Source: Dastarcus helophoroides (taxonomy: Eukaryota > Arthropoda > Insecta > Coleoptera > Bothrideridae). Taken from it: a stretch of DNA of 64,000 bases. Within the stretch, counting starts at the first letter, position 1. Each line of letters starts with the position of its first letter. Below the pieces are notes generated by a model, which had not been told where the DNA came from, ran no database searches, and saw only the letters and a list, made by a program, of their open reading frames with translations. The DNA is taken from assembly GCA_028583605.1 (NCBI GenBank), contig CM053333.1:32007976-32071975 (forward strand). Direction: 5' to 3'. Made by a program: the position numbers and the translations under genes. This document shows positions 49,376 to 60,023 of the stretch, in pieces.

Positions 49376-52300
49376 ATGAAGACACAACTGAAGACTCTTT
49401 GCTCCTTTTTGTTTATAACACGTAGGTACCATTTTTGCTAAAGTAGTATTTTAAATGTGTGTGATTAATCGTAATGTTTTGGTCCTTTGCTTAAATTTTT
49501 TAACCCAAAAACCCAATCGACCTTTGAAGTTTGATCTTAAATGTTAAGCAGCAACCTGGTGGCTGCTTCTCTTGCATTGGTTTACCTTATGATGGGTTTT
49601 CCAAACTTGAGTTGAAATTAATTAGGAAACGATGGCACGATTTTTCACGATACAACGGATTCGTACCATAAAAAATGGAAATAAATTTCCAATTTTTTTC
49701 CCCAAAATTTTGACTTATTCAGTAATTCAGTAATTCGATCTTTTAATTATGTTTCTGCAAATTTCCTTGAAATTCTTTCGAAAGTCCAACCTTATTCTCA
49801 AAATTCGTCAATTTTTCTTAAAATTGGACTTCCTCTGAGAATTTTTTTTTTTTGTAAAGTTTGCCACTTTTCTCAAAATTTCGAGCTTCTGTTTTAAATT
49901 TCAATTTTTTTATAATATTTTATTGTTTAGAAATTGTTTTACTAATTTTGTCCAAATTCGACTTTTTCTCAAGACGTAGAGTTTTTTGTCATCGTTTTTT
50001 AAAATTAATTTAATATCGAAATTTCGCGACAAATAGCGAAATTTTAAAATTCTCGAAATTTTGAAATTCTCGTAATTTCGAAATTCTCCAAATTTTGAAT
50101 TTCTCGAAATTTTTTAAATTCACGGAAATTCTCCTGTTGTAACAATTTATAAGACAGAGACGTTTTGACCTCGTTACAGATACGTTGGGAGCCATATGTG
50201 TTGGTGATGAGTGCCCTGAAGGCTACCAAGTGGAAGAAGAAGATAACGAATGTAAGAAAAATCGGAACCGGTGACGTTCCTTAAATTTGAAATTGATTTC
50301 AGACGCCGCAGCTTATTTGGATTCTTGTCGGAATGATGCCCAGTGCGAATGGCTGGGTGCAAACAGTTCGTGCAAAAACAACGTATGCTCTTGCAAAGCT
50401 GGGCATAAATGGTATAAGGGAAAATGCAAAGAAATTGTACTCTTAGGCCAAACTTGTTCAAGCGATGATGACTGTTTTAACGGATATGATCATCACTTGG
50501 GTTATGAGTGTATAAATAATAGTGATAATACTAAGCAATGCGGTTGTAAGGAAGGCTACTACATACGAGAGACTGAATGCAGAAAAAAATCCGAAGGTAC
50601 AAAAGTTACAAATTACAAATTTAATACCCTATTTGGTAAACTTTTATTTTAAAATTTTGCTAATTTCCGGTAAATTTCCAATTTTTGAATTTTTCAATTT
50701 AAGCAATTTGTTTAAGAAATTATATGTTGGGTGATTACGAAATAGTGTCAGTAATCGAAACTTGTAAACTGATTAAGTAACGTTAGGTTTATATTTGAGC
50801 TTTTTGGAATGTAAATTTTGTCACAAGGATTCAACTGATTAAATTAAAAACGCCGATCAAAACGAAATGTTTTTATAAACATGGATATTTTTTATTGGCA
50901 CATTTTGTTATTAGTGTTCTTTGTTATTGCATTATAAAGGAATTTTAACACACTTTGTTATGTTTCACAAAAGCTTCTATTAATGTCTGACCAATTTCGG
51001 ACGATTAGTTCATTACCGAAGACAATGTTATCGTTTTGGATACCTAACACACGAATCATCCGAATTGGGTCAAACATTAATAAAAACTTTAATTTTTTAC
51101 GTTATTTCAAATTCATATTTCTGGCTGACAATCATTACGCAGGCGAAGAATGGATAGAAATTGAAAAGGTTTTCTTTTAATTTAAAATTATTTATGAAAT
51201 TCTGAATTTTCCAAAAAGTTCAAGTATTTAATCGAAATTCTGATTTTAATCTGTAAGTTTGATTTATTGACTTTTGTATCGAAATTTTGACCTACTTAAA
51301 AAAACTATGGGACTGAAGTTTAAAATTTGAAATTTTATGTTGAAAATAAAAACTTTAAAATCGATATTTAAAGAAAACAAAGACAAAATAAGAAAATTAA
51401 GTTGGTTTTTCAAAACCAAACTCACCAACGAACGAAGGAACAAATGATCGAACGAAGAAACGAACGAACGAAGGAATCAACGAAGGTATGAAACAACGAT
51501 CGAGCAAACGAACGAACGATCGAACGAAGAAACGAACGATCGAGCGAACGAACGAACAAAGAAACGAACGAACGATCGAGCGAACGAAGGAACGAACGAA
51601 GGAACGAACGAACGATCGAGCGAACGAACGAACGAACGATCGAGCGAACGAACGAACGAAGGAACAAACGAACGAAGGAACGAACGATCGAACGAAGAAA
51701 CGAAGGAATGAACGAAGGAACGAACGATCGAGCGAACGAACGAACGAAGGAACAAACAAATAAAGGAACAAACGAATGAAGGAACAAAAGAACGAACGAA
51801 GAAACGAACGAACGAAGGAGCGAACGAAGGAAGTAACGAACGATCTAGCGATAGAGCGAACAAACGAACGAACGATCGAACGAAGAAACGAACGAACGAA
51901 GGAACAAACGAACGAACGAAGGAACGAATGAAGGAACCAATGATCGAATGAAGAAACGAACGAACGAAGGAAGTAACGAACGATCGAGCGACAGAGCTAA
52001 CAAACGAACGAACGATCGAACGAAGAAACGAACGAACGAAGGAATGAACGAAGCGAACAAATAAACGATCGAGTGAACGAACGAACGAAGGAACAAACAA
52101 ACGAACGAAGGTACAAACGATCGAACGAAGAAACGAACGAACGAAGGAACAAACGAACGAGCGAAGAAGCGAACTAACAAAGGAACGAACGAATGAACGA
52201 ATGAAGGAACCAATGATCGAACGTAGAAACGAACGAACAAAAGCATGAACGAACGATTGAGCGAACGAAGGAGCAAACGAAGGAACAAACGAACGATCGA

Positions 52301-55300
52301 GCGAGCGAACGAAGGAACGAAGGATCAAACGAGCGAACGAAGAAACGAACGAATGAAGGAATGAGCGCAGGAACGAATGATCGAGCGAACTAACGAAGGA
52401 GCGAACGAAGAAAGAAACGAACGATCGAACGAAGAAATGAACGAACGAAGGAATGAATAAACGATCGAGAGAACGAACGAACGAAGGAACAAACGAAGAA
52501 ACGATCGAGCGAACGAACGAACGATTGAGCGAACGAATGAACGATCGAGCGAACGAACGAACGAAGGAACAAACGAACCAACGAACGAAGAAACGAACGA
52601 ACGAGGGAACGAACGAAGGAACGAACGAAGGAACGAATGAAGAAAAGAACGAACGAACAAACGAACGATCGAGCGAACAAACGAACGACGGAACCAACGA
52701 TCGAACGAAGAAGCGAACGAAGGAATGAACGAACGATCAAGCGAACGAACGAACGAAGGAACAAACGAACGAACGAAGGAACGAATGAACGATCGAGCGA
52801 ACTATCGAAGGAGCGAACGAAGAAAGAAACGAACGATCGAACGAAGAAACGAACGAAGGAACGAATAAACGATCGAGAGAACGAACGAACGAAGGAACAA
52901 ACGAAGGAACGAACGAAGGAACGAACGAAGGAACGAATGAAGAAAAGAACGAACGTACAAACGAACGATCGAGCGAACAAACGAACGACGGAACCAACGA
53001 TCGAACGAAGAAGCGAACAAAGGAATGAACGAACGATCAAGCGAACGAACGAACGAAAGAACAAACGAACGAAGGAACGAACGAACGAAGGAACGAATGA
53101 ATGATCGAGCGAACTAACGAAGGAGCGAACGAAGGAAGAAACGAACGATCGAACGAAGAAACGAACAAACGAAGGAATGATCGAGCGAACGAACGAACGA
53201 TTGAGCGAACGAATGAACGATCGAGCGAACGAACGAACGAAGGAACAAACGAACGAACGAACGAAGAAGCGAACGAACGAAGGAACGAACGAAGGAACGA
53301 ACGAAGGAACGAACGAAGGAACGAATGAAGAAAAGAACGAACGAACAAACGAACAATCGAGCGAACAAACGAACGACGGAACCAACGATCGAACGAAGAA
53401 GCGAACAAAGGAATGAACGAACGATCAAGCGAACGAACGAACGAAGGAACAAACGAACGAACGAAGGAACGAACGAACGAATGAACGATCGAGCGAACGA
53501 AGGAACGAACGAACGAATGGACGATCGAGCGAACGAACGAACGAAGGAACAAACGAACGAAGGAACAAAGAAACGAACGAAGGAATGAACGAAGGAACGA
53601 AGAATCGAGCGAACGAACGAACGAGCGATAGAGCGAACGAAGGAACGAACGATCGAACGAAGAAACGAACGAACGAAGGAATGAACGAAGGAATAAATAA
53701 ACGATCAAGCGAACGAACGAACGCAGGAACAAACAAACGAACGAAGGTACGAACGATCGAACAAAGAAACGAACGAACGAAAGAATAAACGAAGGAACGA
53801 ACGAACGAACAAACGAAGGAACAAACGAACGAACGAACGAAGAAGCGAACGAACGAAGAAACGAACGAACGAAGAAATGAACGAAGGAACGAACGATCGA
53901 GCTAACGAACGAACGAAGGAACAAACGAGCTAACTAAGAAACAAAGGAACAAACCAAGAAACGAATGAACGAACGATCGAACAAACAAACGAACGAACGA
54001 ACAAAATAGACATTGCAAAATTGAAAATGAAATTTTGACTTTCAAATTGTAAGCAAAAGCTAAAATTCAAACTTAAAAATTCGACCAATTCGCTTTTTAT
54101 AAAAAAATTCTCGAGCTTCAGGTTTTTACAAACTGAAGTGAATTTAAGATAAAAACTATAAAAATTAAAATTTAGAAATTGAGGTCAGCATTTTAAGTTT
54201 AAACTAGAAATTTTGCATAAAGGGTATTTCGAGAAAAAATAGAAACTTCAAAATTAAAAATGGAATCCTGACGTTGAAATTTTAAGCAAAAGTGAAAAAT
54301 TTTAAAGATTAAACTTAAAAATTTTAAAAAATAAATTCAAAAGTTAAATTATTTTTATAAAAAAAACGAATTGCGAGTTTACAAATTGAAGCGACTTTAA
54401 GATAAAAGTTGAGAATGAAGCTGATACCCACTTTCAGAAGAATTTAAACTCGAAATTCTTAGACAAAGTCGAAATTTTGATAAATTTCATGTCAAAGTAA
54501 AAACTGAAAAAACTAAATTATTTATTTAAAAAGTTTTCTGAAAATTTCGACTTGAACTCCATTTCTAGTAGTTTTTAAAGTCTTAAGTAAAAGTTCGAAT
54601 ATTCGAAATTTTATGAAAATTCCTTATTTCAATTTGACAATCTCTCATAGACTGCCGATGCTTAACAAGAGTTAATTGAAAAGTGGAAGAAACTAATGAA
54701 GAAAAAGCCAATAACAAATGAATGAAATTAGATAAGACATTTTCAAATTTTATCTCTGCAAAATTTTTACAGGTTTCAAGTTTTTCTTGCAATTTCGAAT
54801 TTTTGTTTAAAATTTCGTAGTAACTGGAAATTCAATTTGATAAATTTTGAGTTTCTCTCGACATTTAAACTTTGTACTCAAAATAGGGAGTTCCGATTTG
54901 ACACGTTTAAATTATCTTCTGCATCTGGATCTGGATTCGTCGTGGGTTGCCTAAAGTTTAGGCCAGCACTTAGGCCACCCTTTCCGGGCCCATTGTGCTA
55001 TCTCCGTGATTGAGGTGTCCTTGGTCATTCATTCAGCCACCCAACCTTGTTGAGAAACTAAAGAACGTCCGTTGGATGCTAAATTATTTTCAAAAATTGA
55101 AATACAAATCTTGTCCCCTGAAACCTCGGTTTCAGGAGACAAGATTTGTATTTTAATTTTTGAAGATAACCAAGCACCAGTCCGTTTCACAAAAAAAAAC
55201 GTTTAAATTAGAAAAGTTAAAATTTTGTTACATTAAAATTCAGGTTTTTGTTTCAATCTGGTATTGATTTTACTAATTATATATTATTACTATTATTATT

Positions 55301-58300
55301 ATTTATAATGAGCAAGCATGGTTTTGATAATGTTATAGAAGGAAAATCTTGCGCATTAGACCTCGATTGCAATTCTGAGAAAGGGAAAGAGAAATGCGTA
55401 TTGGGAAAATGTGTCGTTCCAAAACTTGAGGCCGAATTAAAACCTAACACTTCACCACCACTTCCGGAACTTACGGAAATGAAGTACATTACAAGATGGG
55501 CCAGTGACATCAGTAAGTACTGTTCTATACAATGGACAATTAAAATTACCTATTGATTATTAGACGTGGCATTCGTAGAAGAAGTAACCTGATGGTTATT
55601 AACGCATCTCTAAATATCACAGCTATTAAGCCAGTTTTTTATTTGACGAGTCCCACATTTGAGGTGTGGTACCATCAAGTAACTTAATATATTAAAACAT
55701 GGGGTGTTCAAATGGTGGGCTGTGAACATGTCTTATTTTTTAACGTATGTTTTAAACGATCAGTGATCGAAGCTGCAAAGCTGAAACATTTGAAGTACCA
55801 TCATAACAAACCTAGTGATGGAAAACCTTAGTGGTTTTGTATAAATAACATTAATGCACTATTTTATGAATTTGAAACACTTTTCATTTGAACACCCGAT
55901 ATATAAATAAAGGAATTAAATAAAAACTAGAAATCTGGGCTAGGTTCACCTCCCAAAGTTGCAGTACCATATTCATTTCAGTACCATACATATTTCGTAT
56001 ATTATTTATTAAATTAAAATTTTAATGTGACTATTCAGGCGAGGGATGCAAGGCACCGAATACTATGGAATTTCACTCAAAATGCGTTTGTCAGCAGGGA
56101 TACTTTTCACTCACCAATTTCACGGATTGCACACCTGGTACCAAAAAATCATTATTTAAAACTTAAGCTAAACCTGAAACGTTTTAGAAATAGGGGTTCA
56201 GTTTTCCTGCAAAAATGACAGCGATTGTTCAATTAGATTTAGCCATTGCGCTGCCGATGGGGCTTGCTACTGTAGAGACTACTGGTACCCATCAGAGAAT
56301 AAACGCGAATGCGTCAAATGTAAGTGGTACTTCATGTTGTTACTGTGTGGTATTGTCCAGTAGATAATTGATGGCGAGAAGTGGTGGCACTGATATACTG
56401 TAGTAGGTAGATCAATGAATGAGGAAGGATTTGTGCAACCACGCGTCTTCTGCTCAAATATGACTGGTGCTCTTTGACTATATAAATAAATGGACGGAGC
56501 GTTAAGAGAAGAGTATCAACTTGGGTTCCTAATTGTGGAATAAGAAAGATCTTTGAAAATACACGAGGTAGAAAGAGTATGTTGTGTCGTCGGGAGCGTC
56601 AGTATTGGTAATATCAAGCGCAAATTGGTGATCTCGATTTTCTCTGTCTCTATTTTTGGGACATGTGTTTTGGATTGAATGCTCCATCCATTTATTTATA
56701 TTATCTAAGCTGGTGCCAGGAGCAACATTTCAATTTGGTCGACAGCACACTCCTACTACTCGCCATCAAATATCTGTTGAACGATACATTTTGTGTTAAA
56801 CACCGTTTTTAGCTATAACGCAAACGAATCCAAATTGCTTATCCAAGGAATGGTGCTACACTTGGGGCAATAGCACCTATTGCAACGCGGAAGGAGTGTG
56901 CAATTGCACCAGTTTTTCCAAATTTGTGGAAGAGACTCAATATTGCCAGGAGTTCGAGCCACCACCGAAAGACTACTGCAGCGATTTCTTCGACTGCAGC
57001 ATAAAAAACCAACTATGTCAAGATGGTAGTTGTCAGTGTCCTGACAAATATGACTACGTGACCAAGAATAATACGACAATTTGCGCTCCAAGTACGTACA
57101 TGGTACCAGTAGGTTCGACTGTATTTGTGGCGTGTTTCCCATGGGGACAGCTTCACTTGCACAATGAAGATACACACACAAGATAGTATCACTTTTTATT
57201 CTAAACCTTTTTCTTTAGGCAATACACAGGATTGCCTAAAGAAAAAGGTAATGGTCATAGAACCAATTCTTCGAAATTAAATTGGAAGTTTCAAGATTTT
57301 AACTTCAATTTCAAAAAAAATCCCAATTTCGAGAAAATGGGGTAAATTTTTCTAGTCTAGATTCGAGTTCGAATTCAAATTTTTCGAAAAACAATAACAA
57401 TTTCCGAATCTTGGAAAAAATGTAATAATAACTCAACAAAAATTTTGCCAAGATTTCGACTTTTTTCTAGATATGATGAAGTTCAGGGAAATTTCGACTA
57501 TACGAGTTTAAAGACAAAGTTTTGCAAAATAACGAAAATCTTGAGATTTTTGAAATAAATTTAGAGATTTTTTATATCTTTATATATTATCTAAGTCATT
57601 GTTTTTCATTTTGTTTTTTATCTGTTTTGGTCCTCTGTTTTTCAATTTTTGTTTTCCGTTTTCTGTGTAACAAAACAATTAAGTCATTTTTGTCAAATGT
57701 CATAAGATTGCGTTTTAAGAACTTTAAATATCTTATAGTTTTGTGTCAAAACATTTATTCAAAGTGACTGTCGAGACACAATTGCATGATTTTGTTCCTG
57801 TGCATTCCGTTTCAGCCTGGTGTCGTAGATGATCACCTTTTTAGAATATTAAATTAAATCCTTGTCTTAATGCCTTATAAACGAAAGCAAAATTGTAGTT
57901 AAACTATTCCTTTAAAGTGATTTGATCTGAATCAGAAAAAACATTTGCTATCCTGATCAGTTTCCCCACAGCAGCAATTAGATTAGATATACTACTGGAG
58001 CCATGAAAGAGCTAATACACTGAAGGTTGTACTTCTAGGTGAGGCTGGGGCGAAATGCGACGAGGATAATACTTGCGACGAAGTTGGTAATTCTACCTGC
58101 GTTGGGGGGTACTGTAGCTGCCTAGAGTCACATGTGGACATCGATGGAATCTGCTACGAAAGTATGACTTTTACTTCTCCCTCATTTTTTGCACTTCGGC
58201 CACTTTTGATTTGCTTTAGGGTAGTTCATCGGCAGCTAGCTAAAAGTTTTTCGAATGTTAGATCTGCACTGCGTATAGCAAGACGTAGGCGCCACTATAC

Positions 58301-59358
58301 TCGATTTTTAGGATAGATTGTACGCGTGGATGATACTACTGTATTCTATGTTGGGGATTTGTATTATTATACAAATCCCCAAGCCGCCTTGCAGTTGATT
58401 TTGTGAGCCGGCAACACTGCTTATGCGAAAAATTTTCTCGTTGGAGCTTTCACCAGAGGTATCTAGGAGTAATGGAGTTGCTATGCTGCCATTACTTCAA
58501 GATGTTTTCCGAACGTGCGAAATGCAGCATCGAAATTCCGCGAGATATACAACTTTAGATTGCGATTAGGCAAAAACGGTGCCACGTATGGATAACACTG
58601 TTACTAACATCTGAAATAAATTTAAAAAAAGTTACAGAAAAGCAATTCACCGGTCAACTACCTTAAAGCACAATTTGCTTCGCGTTTTGTAATGATAATA
58701 CTTGAACGATTATAAGCGCCAGTTTTGAACTTTCGTGGATAAGGTTAATTTACTATAATTGGAGACATTGACCCAGATTGAAGGGTAATTCTTTTTTTAA
58801 GGAAAATCTCTTAATTCGCCGTGCCAATTTGATGTCCAGTGCACATCTTTAGCGGTGTGCGATAATAAAACACACCTTTGCACCTGTATGGATGGCAGTT
58901 ACCCCATAGAAGATCATTGCTATGAAGATAAAAGTAAGTACATATGCCCAGTTGTGGTCAGTGACAGATTGCCTAATCAAAATTTTTAGAAAAAGCAAAA
59001 TTTTGACTTTATTTAGCGTTTTCGAAAAAAGTCGACATTTCGAAGCTATTGATTACTTTCATGTGGATAACGTGGTGGTTTTTCTGAGATTTATTTTCCA
59101 ACTTACCTTGTGACTCCCCGCTTGACTTGATTCTAATCTCTTTGCTAATTATGATCCATTTTAGGGCTCAAGTACTGCACGAATGCGATTGACTGCACGG
59201 TGATATTCGGCAACAAATGGGAGTGCCGCCGCAGCACCTGTCAATGTATAGAAAGCCTGAAATTGGTCGGATTGGACTGCGTGTCATCCTCATCGAAATT
59301 TGGCTATTTCGGGGGTTTACTGTTGATGGTCGTATTAAAAAGTGTATACAGCTTTTGA
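49376..59358 (+). CDS. Secreted EB-module cysteine-rich protein, probably GPI-anchored
   Basis: Exons: 49376-49421, 50180-50251, 50303-50596, 55339-55512, 56039-56137, 56188-56319, 56813-57091, 58039-58161, 58802-58933 and 59165-59358, about 514 aa. Every internal junction is phase 1, as in exon-shuffled extracellular proteins. Exon 1 plus the start of exon 2 give a signal peptide (MKTQLKTLCSFLFIT..LGA). Exons 3-10 encode repeated Cys-rich modules (for example SCRNDAQCEW...SCKNNVCSCKAGHKW) of EB type, the kind found in insect and nematode prion-like/EB proteins. Potential N-glycosylation sites include NSSC, NSTC and NNTT. The C-terminus is SSSSKFGY followed by a hydrophobic FGGLLLMVVL segment, which looks like a GPI-attachment signal. 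Exon 4 is least certain because its acceptor (TTATAG) lacks a strong pyrimidine tract. The ligand and function are unknown. Confidence 0.8.
50597..51423. other. EB-module gene intron 3, left part
   Basis: AT-rich intron. No module-like Cys-rich exon with correct phase was found between exon 3 and the tandem array. Confidence 0.4.
51424..54004. repeat. 2.6-kb GAAC-type tandem array with higher-order units
   Basis: Built from GAAC, GAAG and GATC tetramers (CGAACGAACGAAGGAACAAA...). Blocks repeat on a larger scale: GAATGAAGAAAAGAACG followed by ACGACGGAACCAACGATCG starts near 52634, 52934 and 53322. A 4-base unit reads as a 4-residue peptide, giving long stop-free frames (Phe-Val-Arg-Ser on minus, Asn-Glu-Arg-Thr on plus) up to about 400 codons. 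They are artefacts. The array lies in intron 3 of the EB-module gene. Confidence 0.9.
54005..54917. other. EB-module gene intron 3, right part
   Basis: AT-rich DNA with AAATTT words, no exon recognised. Confidence 0.4.
54918..55080 (-). mobile_element. LINE 3' end fragment
   Basis: Nearly identical to the 3' UTR and last codons of the LINE at 664-1770 (GGTTGCCTAAA...GGCCAGCACTTAGG...CCACCCAACCTTGT). It is 5'-truncated after about 160 bases, and its tail has ATCTGG-type repeats. It shows that the family moved more than once. Confidence 0.8.
55086..55190. mobile_element. Palindromic element, copy 6 (arms only)
   Basis: TTGAAATACAAATCTTGTCC...GAAACC faces GGTTTCAGGAGACAAGATTT directly, with the centre including the hammerhead-like core deleted. 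It ends CCAAGCACCAGTCCGTTTCAC. TAAATTA lies on both sides (about 55080 and 55205), a possible short duplication. Confidence 0.65.
57205..57249. repeat. Perfect 19-bp inverted repeat
   Basis: ACCTTTTTCTTTAGGCAAT (57205-57223) and its exact reverse complement (57231-57249) around a 7-base loop, in intron 7 of the EB-module gene. Would form a strong RNA hairpin. No wider terminal structure seen. Confidence 0.85.
57250..58038. other. EB-module gene intron 7, right part
   Basis: AT-rich. An open stretch at 57522-57767 is Phe/Leu/Ile-rich without Cys modules and is not supported as an exon. Confidence 0.4.
58351..58382. repeat. Perfect 13-bp inverted repeat
   Basis: TTGGGGATTTGTA and TACAAATCCCCAA around a 6-base loop in intron 8 of the EB-module gene. 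Confidence 0.8.
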
Positions 59359-60023
59359 TAAAGTTTTTATTTTACAAACACATTTTATAGAAACAACATA
59401 AAGACATTGTACACGTATTTTCCAATAGAATACGTATTTCAGTCCAGGTAAAGATCTTATAATGGCGAAAGACACACAAATGAAAGTGTATTTAATATCT
59501 GCTTAAGGTACTAGAAAATAAAATACTCTCTCTACACTTTTTTTTATAACATTTGCAAGGAAGGAAATGCTTTCAGGGTTAACCCAGTTTCGAAATATAG
59601 CTACTTTGTAAGTCAAATGCCCCTCGCATTTCTGTATTTTTTATTTACACTTGTACAAATATATAATTTAATAATACATAATTTTATTATACACAACGAT
59701 TTTACCTCCATTTGTGAACATAATAACACTATCGTAAAAATCAAATTAAAGGGGGGGGGGCAAAACTACCCAAGACAAATTCACGAGGATTCAGTTTCAC
59801 TTGGGTGTGCTCGCTGGAACAAAAACAGTATTATTTACGAAATCGAAATGAAAATAATATTCAACATTTCCATACGAAGATTTTTAGATAGTCTTTGAGA
59901 ATTTAATTTCTTTGGTCTGAGAACCGTTTGCACTTAACGGCACTAGAAGCAATAAGTTCGCTGGCCCGGGCAAGTGGACGATGTCGGTGATGCTGGGTGA
60001 TTACCGCTGCCCGGGCATTCTGG
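59359..60023. other. Convergent 3' region between the EB-module and EVA-1-like genes
   Basis: Contains 3' UTRs from both sides. AATAAA on the plus strand at 59517-59522 (158 bases after the EB stop) is a good poly(A) signal candidate. The plus-strand word TTTATT near 59683 is AATAAA on the minus strand, a candidate for the opposing gene. A run of ten G's lies near 59750-59760. Confidence 0.45.
59517..59522 (+). terminator. Candidate poly(A) signal of the EB-module gene
   Basis: AATAAA 158 bases after the stop codon, followed by a T-rich stretch. First AATAAA after the coding end. Confidence 0.5.

Noticed and set aside
50983..51180. Possible extra EB-gene exon near GCAGGCGAAGAATGG (51138)
   Set aside because: No Cys module, and the frame and phase do not fit the phase-1 pattern of the other exons.
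51477..53924. Long stop-free frames (up to about 400 codons) of Phe-Val-Arg-Ser or Asn-Glu-Arg-Thr repeats
   Set aside because: They follow from a 4-base tandem unit read in any frame. Many overlapping frames exist on both strands, with no signal of selection or splice structure.
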